From Minwuia thermotolerans (GTDB lineage: Bacteria > Pseudomonadota > Alphaproteobacteria > Minwuiales > Minwuiaceae), in assembly GCF_002924445.1 (NCBI RefSeq), contig NZ_PIGG01000065.1, forward strand, positions 62,001-126,000: 64,000 nt of DNA, read 5' to 3'. The notes beneath the pieces were generated by a model. It did no database searches. It had not been told where the DNA came from and saw nothing but the letters and a program-made list of their open reading frames with translations. The position numbers and the translations under genes were made by a program. This document shows, piece by piece, positions 55,808-63,548 of the stretch (position 1 is the first letter of the stretch; the number at the start of each line of letters is the position of its first letter).

Positions 55808-56997
55808 GGTTTCACGAACAGCTGGCGGGGATAATTGGCCAGACATTCCGCCGGCCCCTCGCTGCGCACCCTGAGGGGCTCGGTGATCTCCAGGCCCCAT
55901 TCGTCCATCCACAGCGCCGTCATCAGGTGGAAGGTCATGTTGGGCTTCAACTCCGTCTGGTCGTTCGGCCTGATCGAGAAGGTGCGCTCGCCCCAGTCGG
56001 GCGGGTAGGAGAGGCCGATGGGATAGCCGCAGCGGCCCTCGCGCTTGATGCCGCGCTTCTGCAGTACGTCGTAGAAGGCGCGGGCCACGTCGCCGGCGGT
56101 GTTGCCGGGCCGCGCGGCGGAAATGCCGGCCTCGATCCCCTCGATCACTGCCTCCTCGGCGAAGCGCATGTCGGCGGGCGGCTCGCCTAGGAAGATCGTT
56201 CGGCAGAGCGGCGCATGATAGCGCCGGTAACAGCCGGCTATCTCGAAGAATGTCGCCGCGCCCTCCTCGAATGGCCGGTCGTCCCAGGTCAGATGCGCCG
56301 CCGTCGCGTCCCGGCCCGTCGGCATCAGCGGCGCGATGGCCGCATAGTCGCCGCCGAACAGGCCGTCCTCGTCCTCGGAGCCCCACAGGCCGGTATGGTA
56401 GATCGCGGCCGCGATCTCGTTCCGCCGCCGGCCCGGCTCGACGATCTCCAGGATATGGCGATGCATGTTCTCCACGATGCGCGCGGCGCGGCGCATGAAG
56501 CGGATTTCGGTCGGCGACTTGATCACGCGCTGCCAGTTCACCAGCAGGGTGGCGTCGACCAGCGCGCCTTCCAGATTGCGTTCCAGCACCTCATGGGCGC
56601 GGGCGGAATAGTAGTAGTTCTCCTTCTCCACGCCGATGCGGCGGCCGTCCCAGCCGCGCGCCTTGATGGTCTCCGCCAGGTGCTCCATGGCGTGCGAGTC
56701 GCTCGACATCACGTAGTCGTCCGAGTAGCCGACGATGTTCGCCGCATCCATGTAACAGGTGCGCATCGCGCCCATGGCGTCCATGCGTCGGCCCCAGAAC
56801 ACCGGCTCGCCTTCCGGCCCCACGATGACGCCCTGGTGGACGTAGAAGCTCCAGCCGTCATAGCCCGTCAGCCAGGCCATGTTGGAGGGATCGCAGGTGA
56901 ACAGCACGTCCAGTCCGGCATCGTCCATCGCCCGCCTGACCCTTGCGAGCCTGTCGTGATACTCCGCACGATCGAAGGGCAGGGTCACGTCTGGCAT
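55804..56997 (-). CDS. doeA: Ectoine hydrolase DoeA (EutD), M24 creatinase-like
   Basis: Pita-bread-fold enzyme of 397 residues that opens the ectoine ring to acetyl-diaminobutyrate. Diagnostic segments are DPSNMAWLTGYDGWSFYVHQGVIVGPEGEP, LVNWQRVIKSPTEIRFMRRAARIVE and HLTWDDRPFEEGAATFFEIAGCYRRYHAPLCRT. The C-terminal GYPIGLSYPPDWGERTFSIRPNDQTELKPNMTFHLM is nearly that of EutD from Ruegeria. The ATG at 56995-56997 follows GCGAGAGAC. It is divergent from eutB across 93 bases. Confidence 0.93.
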   Translation of the reverse strand: MPDVTLPFDRAEYHDRLARVRRAMDDAGLDVLFTCDPSNMAWLTGYDGWSFYVHQGVIVGPEGEPVFWGRRMDAMGAMRTCYMDAANIVGYSDDYVMSSDSHAMEHLAETIKARGWDGRRIGVEKENYYYSARAHEVLERNLEGALVDATLLVNWQRVIKSPTEIRFMRRAARIVENMHRHILEIVEPGRRRNEIAAAIYHTGLWGSEDEDGLFGGDYAAIAPLMPTGRDATAAHLTWDDRPFEEGAATFFEIAGCYRRYHAPLCRTIFLGEPPADMRFAEEAVIEGIEAGISAARPGNTAGDVARAFYDVLQKRGIKREGRCGYPIGLSYPPDWGERTFSIRPNDQTELKPNMTFHLMTALWMDEWGLEITEPLRVRSEGPAECLANYPRQLFVKP

Positions 56998-57037
56998 GTC
57001 GTCTCTCGCTCGTAAGGGTTGGCGCGGCCAGCGTTGA

Positions 57038-57060
57038 ATTGACGCGCGCGCCGTGTCAAT
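57038..57060. promoter_or_regulatory. Inverted repeat ATTGAC-N11-GTCAAT between doeA and eutB
   Basis: Perfect 6-base arms at 57038-57043 and 57055-57060 in the 93-base gap between divergent catabolic genes. It is placed to control both promoters. No regulator such as EnuR is encoded in the window, so the binder is unknown. Confidence 0.45.
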
Positions 57061-57090
57061 GACGTGTGGACAGCCCAAGGGAAAAACGCG

Positions 57091-58092
57091 GTGTTGAATC
57101 TGAGCGATATCTATGCCGCGCGACAGCGCATGTCGGGTGTCGCCGTGGCGACGCCGCTTGTCGCGTCCGCGCTCTCCGGGCCGGCCGGAGAGGAGATCCT
57201 GCTGAAACTGGAGATCCTGCAGCCGACCGGCGCCTTCAAGCTGCGTGGCGCGGCCAACGCGGTCGCCGCGCACGTGGCCGCCGCGTGCGAGAGCGGCGTG
57301 GTTTCGGTCTCTACGGGCAACCACGGCCGCGCCGTGGCCTACGCCGCGCGCCGCCTCGGCATCCGGGCGGTCATCTGCCTGTCGAATCTGGTGCCTGAGG
57401 GAAAGGCGGCCGCGATCGCCGAACTGGGCGCCGAAGTGCGGCGCATCGGCCGCAGCCAGGACGAGGCCCAGCGCGAGGCGGATCGGCTGATCGCCGACGA
57501 GGGCATGATCGGGATCTCGCCGTTCGACGACCCTCTGGTGGTGGCGGGGCAGGGCACCATCGGGCTGGAGCTGCTGGAAGCGCGGCCGGACCTCGCCTGC
57601 ATCGTGATACCGCTCTCGGGCGGCGGGCTCGCGGCTGGCGTCGCCCTGGCGGCGAAATCGATTCGTCCGGACATCCGGATCGTCGGCGTCAGCATGGACC
57701 GCGGCGCAGCGATGCACGACAGCATCCGCGCCGGGCATCCGGTCGAGGTGGAGGAGGTGCCCTCGCTGGCCGACAGCCTGGGCGGCGGCATCGGCCTGGA
57801 CAACCGGCTCACCTTCGCGCTCTGCCGCGCTCTGATCGACGACATCGTGCTGGTGAGCGAGCAGGAGATCTATGACGGCATGCGTGCGCTCTATGCCCGC
57901 GACCGCCTGGTGGCGGAGGGCGCCTCGGCCGTGGGTCACGCGGCGCTGCTGGCCGGCAAGCTGGATCTCGGGAGTCCGGCGGCGTTCCTGATCACCGGGC
58001 GCAATGTGGACATGGGCCAGTTCTCGGCCGTGATCGCCGGCGAGAGACTGAGCTTCGGGAATGTCCAAGTGGGAGGCGGCGGCCATGCCTGA
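57091..58092 (+). CDS. eutB: Hydroxyectoine utilisation dehydratase EutB
   Basis: PLP-dependent threonine-dehydratase-like enzyme of 333 residues. The PLP Lys is in QPTGAFKLRGAANAV and the phosphate-binding loop in SGGGLAAGVALA. VSVSTGNHGRAVAYAARRLG is also conserved. Members in ectoine clusters help convert 5-hydroxyectoine to ectoine. The GTG at 57091 follows AAGGGAAAAACGCG; a GTG at 57064 would add nine residues. It overlaps eutC by eight bases. As a lone gene it could be called serine/threonine dehydratase. Confidence 0.88.
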   Translation: MLNLSDIYAARQRMSGVAVATPLVASALSGPAGEEILLKLEILQPTGAFKLRGAANAVAAHVAAACESGVVSVSTGNHGRAVAYAARRLGIRAVICLSNLVPEGKAAAIAELGAEVRRIGRSQDEAQREADRLIADEGMIGISPFDDPLVVAGQGTIGLELLEARPDLACIVIPLSGGGLAAGVALAAKSIRPDIRIVGVSMDRGAAMHDSIRAGHPVEVEEVPSLADSLGGGIGLDNRLTFALCRALIDDIVLVSEQEIYDGMRALYARDRLVAEGASAVGHAALLAGKLDLGSPAAFLITGRNVDMGQFSAVIAGERLSFGNVQVGGGGHA

Positions 58093-59074
58093 GATTGCGG
58101 TGCTGACCGAAACCGAGCTGCGCCGGGTCGTGGCCCTCGAACTCGAGCTTGTCGACGTGATCGAGGACGCTTTCCGCGCCCTGGCCGGCGGCGAGGTCGT
58201 GATGCCGCCGATCCTGTCGATGGACCTTCCGATGGTGAACGGCGAAGTCGACGTGAAGACCGCCTGGATTCCCGGCTTTGACGGCTTCGCGATCAAGGTC
58301 TCGCCCGGCTTCTTCGACAATCCGCAGCTTGGCCTGCCCAGCCTCAACGGGCTGATGATCCTGTTCAACGCGAAGACCGGTCTGGTCGACGCACTGCTGC
58401 TCGACAACGGCTATCTGACCGACATCAGGACGGCCGCCGCAGGCGCCGTCGCGGCGCGGCATCTGGCGCCGGAGACGGTGACGACCGCCGGCGTCATCGG
58501 CGCCGGCGTTCAGGCGCGGCTGCAGCTTCAGGCGGCGCATCTCGTGCGGCCCTTCGAGCGGGTGCTTGTCTGGGCGCGGGACCGCGACCGGGCGCTGGCC
58601 TGCGCCGGCGATCTCGAAACGGCTCTCGGTGTCGCGGCGGAAGCGGCGGCGAGTCCCGAAGAAGTGGTGCGCGGAAGCGAACTCGTCGTCACCACCACCC
58701 CTTCCCGCGAGCCTCTGGTGCGGCCCGACTGGCTGCATCCGGGGCTGCACATCACCGCCATGGGCTCCGACCAGGACGGCAAGAACGAGATCGATCCGAC
58801 GGCGATTGCCGCTGCCGATCTCTATGTCGCCGACCGGCTGAGCCAATGTGGAACTGCTGGCGAATGGCAGGCCGTGCTCGCCGCCGGCATGGATGGCGGG
58901 AAGACGCCGCCCGAACTCGGGGCGGTCATCGCCGGCGACGCGACGGGCCGCGAAAGCGGCCGGGACGTCACCATCGTGGATCTCACAGGCACGGGGGCGC
59001 AGGACACGGCCATCGCCACCCATGCGCTCAAGCGCGCGCGTGCGGCCGGTGCGGGATCCGTCATCAACACCTGA
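58085..59074 (+). CDS. eutC: Ectoine utilisation protein EutC (ornithine cyclodeaminase family)
   Basis: NAD-binding protein of 329 residues of the ornithine cyclodeaminase/mu-crystallin family. The substrate-lobe sequence VKTAWIPGFDGFAIKVSPGFFDNPQLGLPSLNGLMILFNAKTG and the Rossmann motif VIGAGVQARLQLQAAHL are clear. AMGSDQDGKNEIDP and the C-terminal GTGAQDTAIATHALKRA are typical. The ATG at 58085 follows GGGAGGCGGCGGCC. With eutB it is part of the hydroxyectoine branch. Confidence 0.9.
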   Translation: MPEIAVLTETELRRVVALELELVDVIEDAFRALAGGEVVMPPILSMDLPMVNGEVDVKTAWIPGFDGFAIKVSPGFFDNPQLGLPSLNGLMILFNAKTGLVDALLLDNGYLTDIRTAAAGAVAARHLAPETVTTAGVIGAGVQARLQLQAAHLVRPFERVLVWARDRDRALACAGDLETALGVAAEAAASPEEVVRGSELVVTTTPSREPLVRPDWLHPGLHITAMGSDQDGKNEIDPTAIAAADLYVADRLSQCGTAGEWQAVLAAGMDGGKTPPELGAVIAGDATGRESGRDVTIVDLTGTGAQDTAIATHALKRARAAGAGSVINT

Positions 59075-59087
59075 GAGCGAGGTAGCC

Positions 59088-60455
59088 ATGCTCAGAAACG
59101 ATCAGCTCGACCAGTGGGATCGCGACAGCTTTTTCCATCCGTCCACCCATCTGGGCCAGCATGCCCGCGGCGAGTCGCCGAACCGCATCGTGACGGGCGG
59201 CAAGGGCGTCTACATCGAGGATCGCGACGGCAAGCGCCTGCTCGACGCCTTTGCCGGGCTCTACTGCGTGAACGTCGGCTACGGCCGAAGCGAGATCACT
59301 GACGCCATCGCCGCCCAGGCGAAGGAACTGGCCTACTACCACGCCTATGTCGGCCACGGCACCGAGGCCTCGATCACGCTGGCCAACATGATCGTGGAAC
59401 GCGCGCCGGCGAACATGCGGTCGGTCTATTTCGGCCTCGGCGGTTCCGACGCCAACGAGACCAACGTCAAGCTGGTCTGGTACTACAACAACGTGCTCGG
59501 CCGGCCGGAGAAGAAGAAGATCATCAGCCGCTGGCGGGGCTATCACGGCTCCGGGCTGATCACCGGCTCCCTGACCGGGCTGGAGTTGTTCCACAAGAAG
59601 TTCGACCTGCCGCTCGACCGGATCCTGCATACCGAGGCGCCGTATTTTCTCCGCCGTCCCGACGCGGGCATGAGCGAGCGGGAATTCTCTGCCTGGTGCG
59701 CCGAGAAGCTGGAGGAGATGATCCAGGCCGAGGGACCGGAGACGGTCGGCGCCTTCATCGGCGAACCGGTGCTCGGCACGGGCGGAATCGTGCCCCCGCC
59801 GGAAGGCTACTGGGAGGCGATCCAGCCGGTGCTGAAGAAGCACGACATCCTGCTGATCGCGGACGAGGTGGTGACCGGGTTCGGCCGCCTCGGCTCCATG
59901 TTCGGCTCCGCGCACTACGGCATCACGCCTGACATCATCACCATCGCCAAGGGGCTGACCTCGGCCTATGCGCCGCTTTCGGGATCGATCATCTCGAAGG
60001 ACGTCTACGATGTACTGATGCGGGGCACCGACGAACTGGGCCCGATCGGTCATGGCTGGACCTATTCGGCGCATCCGATCGGAGCAGCCGCAGGAATCGC
60101 CAACCTGAAGCTTGTGGACGAGCTTGGGCTGGTCGACAACGCGGCCGAGGTCGGCGGCTATTTCCGGAAGGCCCTTGCCGACGCCATGAAGAACCATTCC
60201 AACGTCGCCGAAGTGCGCGGCGAGGGGATGCTGGCCGCGGTCGAACTGATGGACGATCCGGGCGCCCGCAGGTTCTTCGATCCGGCAAAGAAGGTCGGCC
60301 CGTCCGTGGTCGGCGCCATGGCCGAACTCGGCGTCGTCGCCCGCGCCATGCCCCAGGGCGACATCATCGGCTTTGCGCCGCCGCTCTGCCTGACGCGGGC
60401 CGAGGCCGACGAGATCGTGTCCGCAACTGTCGAGGCGATCGGGCGACATCTTTGA
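59088..60455 (+). CDS. Class III aminotransferase of the ectoine cluster (diaminobutyrate transaminase candidate)
   Basis: PLP-dependent omega-aminotransferase of 455 residues. The PLP Lys is in IITIAKGLTSAYAPLSG, the Asp in LLIADEVVTGFGRLGSMFG, and LLDAFAGLYCVNVGYGRSEI and YYHAYVGHGTEAS near the N-terminus are conserved. It resembles the aminotransferase found in ectoine clusters, which turns L-2,4-diaminobutyrate into aspartate semialdehyde; no semialdehyde dehydrogenase (DoeC) is present here. The ATG at 59088 follows GAGCGAGGTAGCC, 14 bases after eutC. Confidence 0.88.
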   Translation: MLRNDQLDQWDRDSFFHPSTHLGQHARGESPNRIVTGGKGVYIEDRDGKRLLDAFAGLYCVNVGYGRSEITDAIAAQAKELAYYHAYVGHGTEASITLANMIVERAPANMRSVYFGLGGSDANETNVKLVWYYNNVLGRPEKKKIISRWRGYHGSGLITGSLTGLELFHKKFDLPLDRILHTEAPYFLRRPDAGMSEREFSAWCAEKLEEMIQAEGPETVGAFIGEPVLGTGGIVPPPEGYWEAIQPVLKKHDILLIADEVVTGFGRLGSMFGSAHYGITPDIITIAKGLTSAYAPLSGSIISKDVYDVLMRGTDELGPIGHGWTYSAHPIGAAAGIANLKLVDELGLVDNAAEVGGYFRKALADAMKNHSNVAEVRGEGMLAAVELMDDPGARRFFDPAKKVGPSVVGAMAELGVVARAMPQGDIIGFAPPLCLTRAEADEIVSATVEAIGRHL

Positions 60456-61210
60456 TCGAAGACCCCGTCTTCTACGCGGTGGCGCTGCCGGTCCTGATGC
60501 TGACCGGCATTTCCAAGGGCGGGTTCGGCGCAGGGATCGGCATCGTCGCGGTGCCGACCCTGTCGCTTGTCGTGCCGCCGCTGCAGGCCGTGGCGATCAT
60601 GCTGCCGATCCTGTGTCTGATGGATATCTTCGGCGTCTGGAGCTACCGCCGCGACTGGAGCCGGAAGCTGATGCTCTATCTGGCGCCCGGCGCGCTGCTC
60701 GGCATCGGCATCGGAACGGCGCTGGCAGGGTGGGTGGACGAGCACATGATCCGCCTGATCATCGGCACGATCGCGGTGCTGTTCTCGCTGAACTACTGGC
60801 TGGGCGGGCGCCGCCGCGACGAGGCGCGGCCGGAGAACCCGGTGCGGGGCGTCTTCTGGTCCGCAGTGTCCGGGTTCACCAGCTTCATCGGCCATGCCGG
60901 CGGTCCGCCGCTGCAGGTCTATCTGCTGCCGCTGAAGCTGAACAAGACGGTCTTCGTCGGCACCACCACCGTGTTCTTCATGGCGGTGAATTACGCCAAG
61001 CTGGTGCCCTATGGCTATCTGGGGCTGCTGACGGAAGAGAACCTGATGACCGCCCTGGTGCTCGCGCCAATCTGCCCGCTGGCGATGCTCTCCGGGGTCT
61101 GGCTCCACCACCGGATCCCCGAGAGGCCCTTCTACCTGATCTGCTACGTCTTCGTCTTCCTGGTCGGGCTCAAGCTGCTCCGGGATGGCGTCACGGGCGT
61201 CTTCGGGTGA
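60452..61210 (+). CDS. Sulfite exporter TauE/SafE family protein
   Basis: Membrane protein of 252 residues with about eight spans. The motif GISKGGFGAGIGIVAVP near residue 20 and GFTSFIGHAGGPPLQVYLLP in the centre define the family. It starts with TTG at 60452, overlapping the aminotransferase stop as TTGA. TauE proteins are linked to export of sulfite or organosulfur anions; it may belong to the ectoine operon by position only. Confidence 0.88.
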   Translation: MIEDPVFYAVALPVLMLTGISKGGFGAGIGIVAVPTLSLVVPPLQAVAIMLPILCLMDIFGVWSYRRDWSRKLMLYLAPGALLGIGIGTALAGWVDEHMIRLIIGTIAVLFSLNYWLGGRRRDEARPENPVRGVFWSAVSGFTSFIGHAGGPPLQVYLLPLKLNKTVFVGTTTVFFMAVNYAKLVPYGYLGLLTEENLMTALVLAPICPLAMLSGVWLHHRIPERPFYLICYVFVFLVGLKLLRDGVTGVFG

Positions 61211-61221
61211 TCTGATCGTCT

Positions 61222-61602
61222 TCAGCCGACAGGCGGGCCCTTCAGTTCCACCGTGTTGCCGTCCGGGTCCTGGATGTAGATCGACGGGCCGTCGCCCTCG
61301 GCGCCGTAGCGGGTGACCGTCTCGCCCTTGTCGACGCCATGCTTCTCAAGGTGCGCCATGATTTCGTCCACGTTCCACGGCTCAACGCGGACGCAGAAGT
61401 GATCCATGTTCGGCGTCTCGGACGGGGCCTTTGCCGGAAACAGGTCGATCAGGCAGGCGCCGGCGCGCATCTGCACCAGACCGATCCGCTCTACCGTGCG
61501 TTCGACCTCGCAGCCCAGAACCTCGCGGTAGAAGGCGATGGCCCGGTCCATGTCGGTGACATTCAGGACAACATGGTCGATTCTTGCGATGCTTATGCTC
61601 AT
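61222..61602 (-). CDS. VOC-family (glyoxalase/bleomycin resistance) protein
   Basis: A 126-residue vicinal-oxygen-chelate protein with the double beta-alpha-beta-beta-beta repeat. First metal ligand His is in RIDHVVLNVTDMDRAIAFY, second in MDHFCVRVEP, and the final Glu in YIQDPDGNTVELKGPPVG. Substrate unknown. Its ATG shares the palindrome CATG with the divergent soxA start. Confidence 0.88.
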   Translation of the reverse strand: MSISIARIDHVVLNVTDMDRAIAFYREVLGCEVERTVERIGLVQMRAGACLIDLFPAKAPSETPNMDHFCVRVEPWNVDEIMAHLEKHGVDKGETVTRYGAEGDGPSIYIQDPDGNTVELKGPPVG

Positions 61603-62368
61603 GAAAGGGCCCCGTCTTTTCCTTCTGGTCGGATGCATCTTGGTCACCGGCGCGCCGATGGCAATGGCGGAGCCGCCCGATCCGCCGAAGTCCGGCCTGG
61701 AATGGGCGACGCCTGCGGTCCGCGAGATGCAGGCCGATCCCTTCGCCAATCCGGGTCTGTTCTGGCTGGAGAAGGGGCGGGCGATCTTCGCGCGGAAGTC
61801 GGGCGCAGCGGACAGGGCCTGCGCCGACTGCCATTCGCCGGCTGATCTGGAAGGCGTTGCCGCGCGCTATCCCGTGGTCCGGGACGGACGGGTAGTGAAT
61901 CTGGAGCGCCAGATCAATGACTGCCGGCAGGCGCGTATGGAGGCAGATCCTCTTCCGCTCGAATCCGAGCCGATGCTGTCGCTCGCGCTTTACCTGCGCA
62001 GCCTGTCGGCGGGCAGGCCGGTCGACGTCGCCGTGGACGGCGCGGCGGAACCCTTCTTCGAGCGGGGGAAGGCCCTCTACCGCGAGCGGCGCGGGCAGAT
62101 GAATCTGGCCTGCTTCCAGTGCCACGACGAGCGCGCCGGACAATGGGTCCGCGGCGAGCAGTTGAGTCAGGGCCAGATCAACGCCTATCCGGCCTATCTG
62201 CTGCGCTGGTCCGGTGTGGGCTCGACGCACCGGCGCTTCCGCTTCTGCGACGACCAGCGCGTCGCCGAGCCGCGGCCGCTCGGTTCCGAGGCCTACCTGG
62301 CGCTGGAGCTCTACCTCGCCTGGCGCGGCAACGGCCTGCCCGTCGAGGCGCCGGCGGTCAGGCGTTAG
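61601..62368 (+). CDS. soxA: SoxA-like diheme c-type cytochrome (sulfur oxidation)
   Basis: Periplasmic cytochrome of 255 residues with a Sec signal (MKGPRLFLLVGCILVTGAPM). Two heme sites are visible, C74ADC77H78 and C171FQC174H175, with C108 in NDCRQARM and the conserved persulfide Cys216 in RFRFCDDQR. This is the SoxA layout, which together with SoxX starts thiosulfate oxidation. No soxX, soxYZ, soxB or soxCD is present, so it is an orphan. ATG at 61601 is preferred for the signal peptide; ATGs at 61589 and 61595 are in frame. None has a good ribosome site. Confidence 0.88.
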   Translation: MKGPRLFLLVGCILVTGAPMAMAEPPDPPKSGLEWATPAVREMQADPFANPGLFWLEKGRAIFARKSGAADRACADCHSPADLEGVAARYPVVRDGRVVNLERQINDCRQARMEADPLPLESEPMLSLALYLRSLSAGRPVDVAVDGAAEPFFERGKALYRERRGQMNLACFQCHDERAGQWVRGEQLSQGQINAYPAYLLRWSGVGSTHRRFRFCDDQRVAEPRPLGSEAYLALELYLAWRGNGLPVEAPAVRR

Positions 62369-62408
62369 CTGACCGGTTTCAAATTGTGTTCGCGCTGCCT
62401 AACTCGTT

Positions 62409-62488
62409 ACCCCCGCCTTGTGCGGGGGTCCGGTGCGGCTTCGCCACAAGTCGATATTCTGCCCGGATGCCCGCACGGGGGCGGGCAT
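62409..62488. repeat. Two REP-like hairpins between convergent soxA and flavin reductase genes
   Basis: ACCCCCGC-cttgt-GCGGGGGT (62409-62429) and ATGCCCGC-acgggg-GCGGGCAT (62467-62488) are perfect 8-bp stems. Text of the type GGATGCCCGCACGGGGGCGGGCATGAC is a common dispersed intergenic element in Alphaproteobacteria. Lying between converging genes, they may also stop transcription on both strands. Confidence 0.6.
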
Positions 62489-62533
62489 GACACCAGAGTA
62501 TTCTGACCTGATTGACCCCGAAGGGGACGTCCC

Positions 62534-63145
62534 CTAGTCCGGCCGGTCCATGGTGAAGACCTTCTCGACCACGGTGTAGTCCATGTAGCCGAGCCGGGCG
62601 ATCGGGCGGTAGGTCGGCATGTCGATCATGCCGTCCTTGATGATCCGCTCGTCGATGTGGATGCCGATCACCTCGCCGACGACCATGTTGTTGGTGATCT
62701 TCGGATTGCTGGAGCGGAGCTGGATGACCTGCACCAGCCGGCATTCCAGGTTGACCGGGCTTTCCTTGACCCGCGGCGCCGAGACCAATTCGCAGTCGGC
62801 GGCAGTGAGCCCCGCTTCCTTGAACTCGTCCACATTGCGCGGCACGTGGGCGGAGCTCCTGTTCATCTGTTCGCGCAGTTCCCAGGTGGCCATGTTGACC
62901 ACGAACTCGCCGGTGTCGCGGGCGTTGGCCGCGGTGTCCTTGGTGTCGCCTTCCGGATGCGGGCCGTTGCAGCCGAAGACAACCGTCGGCGGGTAGTCGG
63001 TGATGGCGTTGAAGTAGCTGAAGGGCGCCAGGTTGAAGCCGCCCTGCCGGTCCCGCGTGGAAATCCAGCCGATCGGCCGGGGCGACACGAGCGCCTTGAA
63101 CGGGTTGTGCTTCAGGCCGTGGTCCTGCTCGGCGCGATAGAACAT
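62534..63145 (-). CDS. Flavin reductase-like (FMN-binding split barrel) protein
   Basis: A 203-residue flavoprotein of the flavoredoxin/flavin reductase group. The start MFYRAEQDHGLKHNPFKALVSPRPIGWISTRDRQGGFNLAPFSYFNAITDYPP is characteristic of the family, including the FMN-phosphate loop. GEVIGIHIDERIIKDG near the end is conserved. The ATG at 63143-63145 follows GGGGAGACATTG. It may supply reduced flavin to the flavin monooxygenase or LLM enzymes elsewhere in the window; no local partner is seen. Confidence 0.88.
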   Translation of the reverse strand: MFYRAEQDHGLKHNPFKALVSPRPIGWISTRDRQGGFNLAPFSYFNAITDYPPTVVFGCNGPHPEGDTKDTAANARDTGEFVVNMATWELREQMNRSSAHVPRNVDEFKEAGLTAADCELVSAPRVKESPVNLECRLVQVIQLRSSNPKITNNMVVGEVIGIHIDERIIKDGMIDMPTYRPIARLGYMDYTVVEKVFTMDRPD

Positions 63146-63380
63146 CAATGTCTCCCCCTGATCTTCCCTGCGGCGCTCAAAGCTAGTGCGACCGAAGCGG
63201 GCTATCAACGCCGAAGGCGGCGAGGGGGGGGCATCGAATCCCGGGACACGCCGCCATTGCGCCATTGCGTGGCGGCGACCTGCCGGCATCTGGGCAAAGT
63301 GCCGGAAAGTCCTGGCCTGACTTGAAACCGCGATCACCATCGGCTCATACTTCTGCAATCATTCGGTGCAGGGGAATGGC

Positions 63381-63548
63381 ATGAGCGGGAACGCGGCGTC
63401 GGGCGGCGAGGAAAAGCTCTGGCTGGTCTACGCGGTGGTGTCCTTCGGCGGCCGCAATGAGGTGTTGGCGACGCTCAAGCGCGACCGGAAGGTCAAATCC
63501 CTCCAGCCCGTTCCCGCCGCCCAGGACCCGGGAGTGGTGGAATGGTAA
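63381..63548 (+). CDS. Small hypothetical protein coupled to the AT-rich membrane protein
   Basis: A 55-residue reading frame (MSGNAASGGEEKLWLVYAVV...) ending GVVEW. The ATG at 63381 follows AGGGGAATGGC. GC content is normal for the genome, unlike the gene it overlaps by seven bases. No family is recognised. A mixed beta/alpha pattern (LWLVYAVVSFGGRNEVLATLKRDRKV) is visible. Co-translation with the next gene suggests that the two act together. Confidence 0.5.
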   Translation: MSGNAASGGEEKLWLVYAVVSFGGRNEVLATLKRDRKVKSLQPVPAAQDPGVVEW

